A DNA stretch of 64,000 nt. It comes from Mycobacterium colombiense. Lineage in GTDB: Bacteria; Actinomycetota; Actinomycetes; Mycobacteriales; Mycobacteriaceae. Below, in pieces: positions 9,035-18,373 of the stretch. The position numbers were made by a program, and so were the translations under genes. The stretch is taken from positions 124,001-188,000 of the forward strand of contig NZ_LZSX01000025.1 of NCBI RefSeq assembly GCF_001665835.1, written 5' to 3'. Below the pieces are notes generated by a model. The model did not search any database and was not told where the DNA came from. It worked only from the letters and a program-made list of their open reading frames with translations. Every line of letters starts with the position of its first letter. Within the stretch, counting starts at the first letter, position 1.

Positions 9035-9892
9035 ATGTTCGGCCCCGTAGACAGACTGCTCAACCGGTCGAAAACCAGCCGCGGCGCCTCGGCCGTGGTG
9101 ACCGGCGCCGGAAGCGGCATCGGTGCCGCCTTCGCCATCGAACTCGGCAAGCGCGGCGGCGCGGTGGTGTGCAGTGACATCGACGAGACGGCAGCGCAGC
9201 GGACGGCCGACACCATCACCGAGCACGGCGCCAAGGCGGTGGCAATCCGTTGTGACGTATCGCGATTCGAGGACGTGCAGGCGCTCGCCGAACAGTCGCA
9301 GTCCTGGTTCGCGGCGCCACCCACGCTGGTGATCAACAACGCCGGCGTCGGCGCGGGCGGCGCCGCCATCGGCGAGGCGCCGCTGGACGACTGGCTATGG
9401 ACCTTGGGCATCAACCTGTGGGGTCCCATCCACGGCTGCCACGTGTTCGCCCCGATCCTGCGCGAGGCCGAGCCGTCGCACGCGCCGCGGGGCATCATCA
9501 ACGTGGCCTCGGCGGCGGCGTTCGGTGCGGCGCCCGGCATGGCCGCCTACAACGTCAGCAAGGCCGGTGTGCTCTCACTCTCGGAAACCCTCGCCGCCGA
9601 ACTGGCCGGCACGCCGGTGCGAGTCACCGTGCTGTGCCCGACCTTCGTCAAGACCAACATCCTCGAATCCGGTCGCATCAGCGAACAATCCAGCGAGCTG
9701 GCCGGAAAACTGATGCGCTGGACGGGATTGTCCGCGGAGAAAGTCGCGCGCACCTGCTTGGACGCCCACGACCGCGGCGAACTGTACTGCATGCCGCAAT
9801 ACGACGCCAAGATCGGCTGGAACATCAAACGGCTTGCCCCGCAGACCTATACACGTGCGGCCGGCCTGGTGTCCCGCATCAACCTGCCCTGA
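9035..9892 (+). CDS. Short-chain dehydrogenase/reductase
   Basis: This 285-residue classical SDR has the cofactor glycine motif TGAGSGIG (about residues 22-29), NNAG, a serine in NVASAAAF and the catalytic YxxxK in AAYNVSKAG. SDRs interconvert alcohols and ketones with NAD(P). VVCSDID after the second beta strand suggests NAD preference. The start is the ATG at 9035, 2 nt after the esterase stop. Next to a Baeyer-Villiger-type monooxygenase and an esterase, the likely role is oxidation of a secondary alcohol to the ketone substrate. The real substrate is unknown. Confidence 0.9.
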   Translation: MFGPVDRLLNRSKTSRGASAVVTGAGSGIGAAFAIELGKRGGAVVCSDIDETAAQRTADTITEHGAKAVAIRCDVSRFEDVQALAEQSQSWFAAPPTLVINNAGVGAGGAAIGEAPLDDWLWTLGINLWGPIHGCHVFAPILREAEPSHAPRGIINVASAAAFGAAPGMAAYNVSKAGVLSLSETLAAELAGTPVRVTVLCPTFVKTNILESGRISEQSSELAGKLMRWTGLSAEKVARTCLDAHDRGELYCMPQYDAKIGWNIKRLAPQTYTRAAGLVSRINLP

Positions 9893-9915
9893 TCATCCGA
9901 CGAAAGGAGCTACCG

Positions 9916-10836
9916 GTGGCCATCGACATGGAAGCCATGCTCGCCAAGATCAAGGATCGGCAGTGGGCGCTTGCCGACATCGATTGGGACGCGCCAGGCG
10001 CCGAAATGATTAGTGATGAACAGCGGCCACAGCTCAAGGCTTTCATGGCCGACCTGTGCTGGATCGAGAACATCGGCGCCAGGGGCTTCGCGGCGCTGGC
10101 GAAGAAGGCACCCACACCGACCATCGCCGAGATCTACCGATACTTCCACGCCGAGGAGCAGCGCCACGCCAACGCTGAACTGGCGCTGATGAAGCGCTGG
10201 GGCATGCTCGAGGACGGTGAGATTCCCGAGCCGAACGTGAACATCCGACTGGCGATCGACTGGTTGGACCGCTGGGCCGACGACATGCCGCTGTCTCTGC
10301 TCGGCACCGTCATTCCGATGCTCGAAGTCGCACTGGACGGCGCCCTGTTGAAATTCCTCCTCGACGAGGTGCACGACCCCATTTGCCACCAGGTTTTCGA
10401 GAAGATCAATAATGACGAATCACGCCATCTGGTGGTCGATTTCGAAGTTCTCGATATGATCGGGCACGCGAAGATCCGACGGCTGTTGATCGACTTCGTC
10501 GGTCACAATGCCACTCCGGGTCTCATCATCGGTGCGATCATGGGCGCACCGCTGATCAACAGGATCCGCAACGAGATCACCGCCATGGGTATGGAGCCAG
10601 AGCGGCTTTACAGGGCTGTGAAACGATTCAAAGAGCTTGGTGATCGCGGCGAACGGACCAGGCGGGTACCGACTTATCGTTTCCTGAGGCGCTACGCCGG
10701 AGTGGTCACAAATCCACGCCACCCGTACCACCTGCTGGCGAATTCGATGGTGTGGCTTTCCGACCGATATCCGCGGCTCCTGCTTCCGTCGGTACCGACT
10801 TGGGTTGCAGAACTCACCCACGAGCCGGCGGCGTGA
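9916..10836 (+). CDS. Ferritin-like diiron protein of unknown reaction
   Basis: This 306-residue all-helical protein starts at the GTG at 9916, preceded by an AAAGGAG Shine-Dalgarno with 6-nt spacing. The frame is open further upstream, but that part overlaps the SDR. Two metal-binding E-x-x-H motifs are visible: EEQRHANAEL in YRYFHAEEQRH, and DESRHLVVD in INNDESRH. This pairing marks the ferritin-like/rubrerythrin fold, so a diiron oxidase, reductase or hydroxylase is plausible. It lies between the SDR and the flavin monooxygenase, and its stop overlaps a possible GTG start of the latter. It could provide an initial hydroxylation, but nothing in the sequence proves the reaction. Confidence 0.75.
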   Translation: MAIDMEAMLAKIKDRQWALADIDWDAPGAEMISDEQRPQLKAFMADLCWIENIGARGFAALAKKAPTPTIAEIYRYFHAEEQRHANAELALMKRWGMLEDGEIPEPNVNIRLAIDWLDRWADDMPLSLLGTVIPMLEVALDGALLKFLLDEVHDPICHQVFEKINNDESRHLVVDFEVLDMIGHAKIRRLLIDFVGHNATPGLIIGAIMGAPLINRIRNEITAMGMEPERLYRAVKRFKELGDRGERTRRVPTYRFLRRYAGVVTNPRHPYHLLANSMVWLSDRYPRLLLPSVPTWVAELTHEPAA

Positions 10837-10838
10837 CC

Positions 10839-12335
10839 ATGGCGAACAACCGCGCCCATGCGGCGCTCATCATCGGAGCCGGCTTCACCGGACTGGGGGC
10901 GGCGATCCGCCTGGCCGAAGCCGGAGTCGACGACATCGTGATGCTGGAGCGCGCCGACCGCGTCGGCGGAACCTGGCGCGACACAACGTATCCCGGTGCA
11001 AGCTGCGACGTCCCGTCGCTGCTGTACTCGTACTCCTTCGTCAAGAACCCGACCTGGTCACGTACCTACTCGCCCGCGCCCGAGATCTACCGGCATCTCG
11101 AGGACATGGCGAACAGGTTCGACATCCGCAGCCGCATTAAGTTCGGCCACGAGGTCAAGGACTTGAGCTTCGACGAGGAAGCCGGCGTCTGGACCGCGAC
11201 CACCAAGAACCGCAAGAAGTTTCGCGCCCGCACCGTAGTGCTGGCCTCCGGCCCGCTGTCCGACGTCAGCTTCCCCGACATCCGGGGCCTGGACAGCTAC
11301 CGCGGACACAAGATCCACAGCGCACGCTGGGATCACGACTACGACTTCACCGGCAAGCGCGTCGCGGTCATCGGCACCGGCGCCAGCGCCATCCAGATCA
11401 TCCCCGAACTGGTCAAGCAGGCCGGGTTCGTCAAGGTATTCCAGCGCACGCCGTGCTGGGTGCTGCCGCGCCTCGACGTCGCCACCCCGCCGGCCGTGCA
11501 ATCCCTGTTCGCCAAAGTCCCTGCCACCCAACAGCTTGCGCGTCAAGCACTGTACTGGGGCCACGAAGCCAGCGCGACGGCGCTGGTGTGGGACACCCCG
11601 TTGACGTCGCTGGTCGCCCGGCTCGGCCGGGCGCACCTGCGCGCCCAGGTCAAAGACCCGTGGTTGCGGCGGCAGTTGACGCCGGACTTCCGGCCCGGGT
11701 GCAAACGCATGCTGGTGTCCAGCGAGTACTACCCCGCACTGCAGCGCGACAACTGCAAGCTGATCGACTGGCCGATCGCCACGTTGAGCCCGGCCGGCGT
11801 TCGCACCAGCGACGGCATCGAGCATCATCTCGATTGCATCGTGTTCGCCACCGGTTATGACGTGCACCTGACCGGTCCGCCCTTCACCGTCACCGGACTG
11901 GACGGCCGGTCGCTGGCCACCGAATGGGCCGATGGCGCACAGGCTTACAAGAGCATCAACGTGCACGGCTATCCGAACCTGTTCGTCATGACCGGCCCCA
12001 ACTCCGGGCCTGGCCACAACTCGCTGCTGGTGTACATCGAGGGCCAGCTGGACTACGCGGTACGCGGGATCACCACCGTCCTCAACGACGACCTGCGTTA
12101 CCTCGACGTGCGCGACGAGGTCCAGCGTCGCCACAACGAGGGCCTGCAACGCCGACTCACCAAGACGACCTGGATGTCGGGGTGCCGTAGTTGGTACCTC
12201 ACCAAGGACGGATTCAACGGGTCGATGTACCCCGGTTTCGCCACGCAGTATCTTCGCCAAATGAGGGATTTCCGGTACGAGGACTACCAGGCGGTGGCAC
12301 ATAACACCCAGACGCAAGCCTCCGCGTCGGCCTGA
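10839..12335 (+). CDS. Flavin-containing / Baeyer-Villiger-type monooxygenase
   Basis: This protein of about 498 residues has the N-terminal FAD motif GAGFTGLG, GGTWRDTTYPGASCD typical of Baeyer-Villiger monooxygenases, the fingerprint YRGHKIHSARWD (consensus F/Y-x-G-x3-H-x3-W-P/D) and a second Rossmann motif GTGASA for NADPH. ATGYD follows near the C-terminal third. The enzyme inserts oxygen next to a ketone to form an ester or lactone. A GTG at 10833 would overlap the previous stop (GTGA) and is an equally possible start two codons earlier. Neighbouring SDR and esterase genes supply the flanking steps of subterminal oxidation. The related M. tuberculosis MymA (Rv3083) also sits with a lipase and dehydrogenases and is linked to envelope maintenance. 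Confidence 0.9.
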   Translation: MANNRAHAALIIGAGFTGLGAAIRLAEAGVDDIVMLERADRVGGTWRDTTYPGASCDVPSLLYSYSFVKNPTWSRTYSPAPEIYRHLEDMANRFDIRSRIKFGHEVKDLSFDEEAGVWTATTKNRKKFRARTVVLASGPLSDVSFPDIRGLDSYRGHKIHSARWDHDYDFTGKRVAVIGTGASAIQIIPELVKQAGFVKVFQRTPCWVLPRLDVATPPAVQSLFAKVPATQQLARQALYWGHEASATALVWDTPLTSLVARLGRAHLRAQVKDPWLRRQLTPDFRPGCKRMLVSSEYYPALQRDNCKLIDWPIATLSPAGVRTSDGIEHHLDCIVFATGYDVHLTGPPFTVTGLDGRSLATEWADGAQAYKSINVHGYPNLFVMTGPNSGPGHNSLLVYIEGQLDYAVRGITTVLNDDLRYLDVRDEVQRRHNEGLQRRLTKTTWMSGCRSWYLTKDGFNGSMYPGFATQYLRQMRDFRYEDYQAVAHNTQTQASASA

Positions 12336-12349
12336 GATGCCGCACTGAC

Positions 12350-13264
12350 ATGGCCACCGACCGCGCATCGCGGCCCGAACCCGGCACCATCGCCAGCGTG
12401 CTGTACAACGTGCGGCGCGCACCCAAACGGGTTCGGCGCCAATCGCGGGAGTACCGCCAACTCATCGAGGGGGCGGTGTCCCAGCTTTTCGACGCGGCCG
12501 CCCGGCACCCGCACGGCGCCGCAAACTCCGGTGAGTACCGGATCGACGACCTGGCCCGACTGGCCGGCACCACCACCCGCAATATCCGCGTCTACCGGGA
12601 CCGCGGGCTGCTACCGCCCCCACTGCGGGTGGGACGAATCGCGCTGTTCAACGACACACACCTGACCCGGCTGCGCCTCATCACCTCGATGCTCGACCGC
12701 GGCTACAACATCGCACACGTGCGAGAGATGCTCAGCGCGTGGGAGGAAGGCAAAAACCTCGGCGACGTGCTGGGCCTGGAAACCGCCATCGTTGGCACCT
12801 GGACCACCGAAAAGCCGGAGACGGTGGCGCTGGCCGACGCCCAGCGACTGGTCGACGACGCGCAAGCATTCGACCGCCTGGTGGCGCTCCAGGTGATCCG
12901 GATCGAAGGGACGCAAGCGACCATCACCCGCCCGAAACTCATCGAAGCGTTCAACGAAATCCGGGGCTACGGCGTCAAATTCGACAGGCTCATCGACCTC
13001 CACGAACAGATTGTCCCGGAGATCGACAAGATCAGCGACATGCTGGTGCGCGCCGGGGCCGAACACGTGCTGGATCGCATCAAGCCCGGCGAACCGCTGC
13101 CGGCCGACGCCGAAATCGCCGAGCTGATCACCATGCTGGTGCGCTTCCGGACTCAAGCCGTGGCGACCGTCACCGCCACGCTCGCATCGTCGATCGAATC
13201 GAATATCGAGTCGCTTGTCGGCCGCATCTTGGCCGACTATCTCGAATCGAGCTCTTCGGTCTGA
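12350..13264 (+). CDS. MerR-family transcriptional regulator with long C-terminal domain
   Basis: This 304-residue protein has the MerR winged-helix domain at about residues 62-135, with YRIDDLARLAGTTTRNIRVYRDRGLLPPP and then a second block RLRLITSMLDRGYNIAHVREML. The N-terminal 60 residues are a basic extension (RRAPKRVRRQSREYRQ). The C-terminal half is a helical domain much longer than in metal-sensing MerR proteins, and no metal-binding Cys cluster is present. It probably senses an organic ligand. Only 14 nt separate it from the monooxygenase gene, so it is co-transcribed and may autoregulate the operon. Confidence 0.85.
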   Translation: MATDRASRPEPGTIASVLYNVRRAPKRVRRQSREYRQLIEGAVSQLFDAAARHPHGAANSGEYRIDDLARLAGTTTRNIRVYRDRGLLPPPLRVGRIALFNDTHLTRLRLITSMLDRGYNIAHVREMLSAWEEGKNLGDVLGLETAIVGTWTTEKPETVALADAQRLVDDAQAFDRLVALQVIRIEGTQATITRPKLIEAFNEIRGYGVKFDRLIDLHEQIVPEIDKISDMLVRAGAEHVLDRIKPGEPLPADAEIAELITMLVRFRTQAVATVTATLASSIESNIESLVGRILADYLESSSSV

Positions 13265-13340
13265 GTCTGGTCGGCCGCCGGCACCTCGTGCGCTGAGCGC
13301 AACGCAAAAGTGCCGGCGTGCTAAGTGGTGACGACGGTAG

Positions 13341-15039
<1,699 letters not shown>

Positions 15040-15252
15040 GTGTTCATAATCCGGCTTTTCAACGGCGAGGAAGTGCACGCAAGCGAAGGCGACGAGCTCG
15101 AAATCAATCCACAGACCGGTGTGCTTTCGGTTTCGCGGGTCGACGGTTTCGAGGAAATCACGACGCATTACTCACCGTCGGCGTGGCTTTCGGTGACGCA
15201 CCGCAAAAAGGGAGCAGGCGTCAGGCCCTCGCTCGTCCCGTCGGCGCGTTGA
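15040..15252 (+). CDS. Small hypothetical protein
   Basis: This 70-residue protein starts at the GTG at 15040, with GGAGG about 6 nt upstream. The N-terminal 55 residues (MFIIRLFNGEEVHASEGDELEI, then VLSVSRVDGFEEITTHYSP) look like a small beta-strand domain, and the tail is basic. I do not recognise a family. It lies between mbtI and the SbtA-like permease. The good ribosome binding site and mycobacterial codon use suggest a real gene. Confidence 0.55.
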   Translation: MFIIRLFNGEEVHASEGDELEINPQTGVLSVSRVDGFEEITTHYSPSAWLSVTHRKKGAGVRPSLVPSAR

Positions 15253-15530
15253 CCCCGTATTGACTCCACAGTAAATGCACAGCACTTTCACACCAAACTA
15301 GGGGCAGCGATTGCGGGCCCGCGTACGGACTTTCGCTCGGGTGATTTCGCTGTGACCTGCAGGTTTGTCGCTTATCACCAGCCACGCGGGCGTCCGACAC
15401 CCTGTGTGCTGCCAACTGGCGGCGGGCCCGCGGCGGGGATAAATTCTTGACGGTCGTCGGGATGTTTCGTGGTTGTTCCGCTTGCGGACGGTGCTTCCCC
15501 AGATCAGCGCTATAACCAACGGAGGCATCG

Positions 15531-16772
15531 ATGCTGCAAGAGTTCTGGCACAACTTCACCCATAACTTGTTCAAACCGCTTCTGTTGTTCTTCTACTTCG
15601 GGTTCCTGATTCCCATCCTCAAGGTGCGGTTCGAATTCCCCTACGTCATCTATCAGGGCTTGACCATGTACCTGTTGCTGGCCATCGGCTGGCACGGCGG
15701 GGAAGAACTCGCGCAGGTCAGCGCGTCCAGCGTCGGGGTCATCGTGGGCTTCATGGCCCTGGGCTTCGTGCTGAACTGTCTGATCGGCGGCCTGGCCTAC
15801 CTGGGCCTCAGCCGCCTGAAATCACTCCGAAAGGTCGACCGCGCAACGGTCGCCGGCTACTACGGGTCGGACTCGGCGGGAACGTTCGCCACCTGCGTGG
15901 CCGTCCTGGCCGCGGTGAACATCGCCTTCAACGCGTACATGCCGGTGATGTTGGCCGTAATGGAGATCCCGGGCTGCTTGGTGGCGCTCTATTTCGTTGC
16001 CCGACTGCGGCATCGGGGCATGGACTCCGCCGGCTACATGCCCGACGAGCCCGGTTACACGCCGCCGGTCAAGGTCGGGGTCGGCCCCGGAACCGCCGCG
16101 CGTCCGCCGCACGGGCAGAGTCTGGAGAGCCAAGAGGAAGCCGCCATCGAGCAGGAGCTGGAGCTCTCGCTGGAAAAGCTGGAGCACCCGGATTGGGAGC
16201 CCGACCAGAGCCCGGCGCGCCCCAAGGGCAAGAAGATGCCCATTTTCTCCCGGGAGCTGTTCCAGGAGGTCTTCCTCAACCCCGGCCTGGTCCTGTTGAT
16301 GGGCGGCATCATCATCGGCCTGGTCAGTGGACTACAGGGACAGAAGGTCGTTGCCGACGACGACAAATTCTTCGTCATCGCCTTCCAGGGCGTGCTGTGT
16401 CTGTTCCTGCTCGAGATGGGGATGACGGCGTCGCGCAAGTTGAAGGATCTCCGCGCGGCCGGTCCCGGATTCATCGTCTTCGGTCTGGTGGCGCCGAATG
16501 TCTTTGCGACACTGGGCATTATCGTCGCCTGCAGCTATGCTTCGCTGACCCACACCGACTTCAAGACCGGAACCTACGTCTTGTTCGCGGTCCTGTGCGG
16601 TGCGGCGTCTTACATTGCCGTTCCGGCGGTGCAGCGACTGGCGATCCCCGAAGCGAGCCCGACGTTGCCGCTGGCCGCCTCACTGGGCCTGACGTTCTCC
16701 TACAACGTCACCGTGGGGATCCCGCTCTACATCGAGATCGCCCGCATCTTCGAGCATCTGTTCGGGGTCTGA
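15531..16772 (+). CDS. SbtA-like bicarbonate permease family membrane protein (Rv2387 type)
   Basis: This 413-residue membrane protein has two five-helix halves separated by a hydrophilic linker (about residues 170-240, with the Glu-rich stretch EEAAIEQELELSLEKLE). GYYGSDSAGTFATCVAVL in the first half and LLEMGMTASRKLKDLR with the matching repeat IPEASPTLPLAASLGLTFSYNVTVGIPLYI in the second resemble the cyanobacterial sodium/bicarbonate symporter SbtA. The position between mbtI and hemW matches M. tuberculosis Rv2387. Bicarbonate uptake is an inference from family, and the ion and substrate are untested. GGAGG precedes the ATG. A plausible promoter (TTGACC at 15249, TAAATG at 15272, 17-bp spacer) would give a leader of about 250 nt. 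Confidence 0.7.
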   Translation: MLQEFWHNFTHNLFKPLLLFFYFGFLIPILKVRFEFPYVIYQGLTMYLLLAIGWHGGEELAQVSASSVGVIVGFMALGFVLNCLIGGLAYLGLSRLKSLRKVDRATVAGYYGSDSAGTFATCVAVLAAVNIAFNAYMPVMLAVMEIPGCLVALYFVARLRHRGMDSAGYMPDEPGYTPPVKVGVGPGTAARPPHGQSLESQEEAAIEQELELSLEKLEHPDWEPDQSPARPKGKKMPIFSRELFQEVFLNPGLVLLMGGIIIGLVSGLQGQKVVADDDKFFVIAFQGVLCLFLLEMGMTASRKLKDLRAAGPGFIVFGLVAPNVFATLGIIVACSYASLTHTDFKTGTYVLFAVLCGAASYIAVPAVQRLAIPEASPTLPLAASLGLTFSYNVTVGIPLYIEIARIFEHLFGV

Positions 16773-16789
16773 CCACGCTCAGAACACCG

Positions 16790-17962
16790 CTACCCCAATA
16801 GCGTTCGCACCACGGCGTCGGCCAGCAGCCGTCCCCGCGGGGTCAGGACCAGCCTGTCACCGTCGGACACCAGCAACCCGTCGGCGACCACGCCCTCGGC
16901 GCGCTCCCGCTCGGCGGGATTCAGCAATTCGACTGGGAGTCCTTGGCTCAGACGGGTTTTCAACAAAACGTCCTCGGTGTGCAAGGCGTCGGCATCCAGC
17001 TGCTCGAATCCGGCCACCGGCAGCGCCGCCGCGCTCAACCGTTCCGCATACGCGTTGGGGTGCTTGACATTCCACCAGCGCGTCGTACCGAGATAGCCGT
17101 GCGCGCCCGGCCCCGCGCCCCACCACTGGCCACCATCCCAGTAGCCGAGGTTGTGGCGGCACTCGCCGCCGGGCCGCGACCAATTGGACACCTCGTACCA
17201 AGACAATCCCGCCTGCGACAGCCGCGCATCCACCAACTCGTAGCGGTGGGCCAGCACGTCGTCATCGGGTGCGGCCAGTTCGCCGCGCCGGACTCGCCGG
17301 GCCAGCGCGGTGCCTTCCTCGACGACCAGCGCATAGGCGGACACGTGATCCACGCCGGTCTCGACCGCGGTCTCGACCGAGCACAACAGGTCGTCGTCGG
17401 ACTCCCCCGGGGTTCCGTAGATCAAATCGAGGCTGACGTGCTCGAAGCCGGCGGCCAGCGCCTCGCGGGCGGCGGCCGCGGATCGGTTCGGCGTGTGGAT
17501 GCGGTCGAGGACACCCAATACCCGCGGCGACACCGACTGCATCCCCAGCGATACCCGGGTGTAGCCGGCCGCGCGGATGGCGTCGAAGAAATCCGGCCAT
17601 GCCGACTCGGGGTTGGCCTCGGTGGTGACCTCGGCATCGGGTGCCAGCGTGAAGTGCTGGCGCACCATGCCCAGCAGCGTCGCCATCCGCTGGCCGCCCA
17701 GCAGGGAGGGTGTCCCGCCACCGACGAACACGGTGTTCACCGGCGGCGCCTGCAACCTCGCGGCCGCCAGTTCCAGTTCCTGTCCCAGTGCGCTGAGCCA
17801 GGCGTCCGGATTGACGCCACCCAGCTCGGCCGGGGTGTAGGTGTTGAAGTCGCAATAGCCGCAACGGGTTACGCAGAACGGCACATGCACATAGATGCCA
17901 AACGGCTGCCCGGCGACCACCCCGACGTCGGGCAGGTCGACCGGTTCCTCGCGTATGGCCAT
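16790..17962 (-). CDS. hemW: Radical SAM protein HemW (HemN-like, heme chaperone)
   Basis: This 390-residue protein starts at the ATG at 17962 (MAIREEPVDLPD); the frame is open further upstream without a better start. The radical-SAM cluster motif is CVTRCGYC (C-x3-C-x2-C), followed by FVGGGTPSLL and the HemN-type GMQSVSPRVL and DLIYGTPGES. Most bacterial proteins once annotated as HemN with this CxxxCxxC spacing are HemW heme chaperones rather than coproporphyrinogen dehydrogenases. The position matches M. tuberculosis Rv2388c. It converges on the SbtA-like gene with only 17 nt between the stops. Confidence 0.9.
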   Translation of the reverse strand: MAIREEPVDLPDVGVVAGQPFGIYVHVPFCVTRCGYCDFNTYTPAELGGVNPDAWLSALGQELELAAARLQAPPVNTVFVGGGTPSLLGGQRMATLLGMVRQHFTLAPDAEVTTEANPESAWPDFFDAIRAAGYTRVSLGMQSVSPRVLGVLDRIHTPNRSAAAAREALAAGFEHVSLDLIYGTPGESDDDLLCSVETAVETGVDHVSAYALVVEEGTALARRVRRGELAAPDDDVLAHRYELVDARLSQAGLSWYEVSNWSRPGGECRHNLGYWDGGQWWGAGPGAHGYLGTTRWWNVKHPNAYAERLSAAALPVAGFEQLDADALHTEDVLLKTRLSQGLPVELLNPAERERAEGVVADGLLVSDGDRLVLTPRGRLLADAVVRTLLG

Positions 17963-18152
17963 GCCAAATGATCCCACGACGGTCCGGGCTACGCCGGGGC
18001 GTCGATCCCGGCCGCAACGACGACCGGCAGGCCGAGAGCGCGGTCTCATGAATTTCTCGGGCTTTGCCGGTGGATCTGCCAGGATTGGGCGGTAGTTTTA
18101 ATCACCGTGAGCCAAGATTTGACCTGCTCGCATGGCCCTTCGGCATCCATGG

Positions 18153-18158
18153 CACAAT
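18153..18158 (+). promoter_or_regulatory. Candidate -10 element for the leaderless cysteine-rich sORF
   Basis: CACAAT ends 7 nt before the GTG at 18166. That distance would put the transcription start at the first base of the start codon, as for leaderless mycobacterial mRNAs. No good -35 is visible at 17 bp. Confidence 0.4.
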
Positions 18159-18165
18159 GGTGGGC

Positions 18166-18258
18166 GTGATTGTCGACCGGCCCAGCCCGCACATTGTGCT
18201 AGTGGCTCGACGGCACATTGATCTCAAGCGCGTTTGCAGCTGTATCTGTCTGCCTTGA
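18166..18258 (+). CDS. Leaderless cysteine-cluster leader peptide upstream of nirA
   Basis: This 30-codon ORF starts with GTG and ends VCSCICLP-stop. Cysteines are at positions 24, 26 and 28, within the last seven residues. A -10-like CACAAT lies 7 nt before the GTG and no Shine-Dalgarno is present, which is the leaderless pattern. Polycysteine leaderless short ORFs upstream of sulfur genes in M. smegmatis have been reported to act as cysteine-responsive attenuators. The second example in this window precedes subI. Ribosome stalling at the Cys codons under cysteine shortage would change folding of the 115-nt leader that follows and release nirA-cysH expression. The peptide itself probably has no other function. 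Confidence 0.75.
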   Translation: MIVDRPSPHIVLVARRHIDLKRVCSCICLP

Positions 18259-18373
18259 CGTGGTAGACCCAGGCCCCCTGTGTCTCCAGCTGGCCGACGG
18301 TTCCGCGCCGCCCGAAAGTGCCGGTGAACTGTGCTGGCCGCGCTGGCGATCTTTTTAGAGGAGAGAACTTCCG
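18259..18373 (+). promoter_or_regulatory. Leader between the cysteine sORF and nirA, candidate attenuator
   Basis: The nirA Shine-Dalgarno GGAGA (18360-18364) can pair with TCTCC at 18283-18287, and repeated GCTGG/CCAGC blocks offer competing stems. A short U-rich run (ATCTTTTT) precedes the Shine-Dalgarno. This arrangement suits control of ribosome access by translation of the upstream Cys-rich ORF. The exact structure was judged by eye only. Confidence 0.4.

Noticed and set aside
16773..16789. Terminator between the convergent SbtA-like and hemW genes
   Set aside because: The 17-bp gap has no inverted repeat long enough to support a hairpin.
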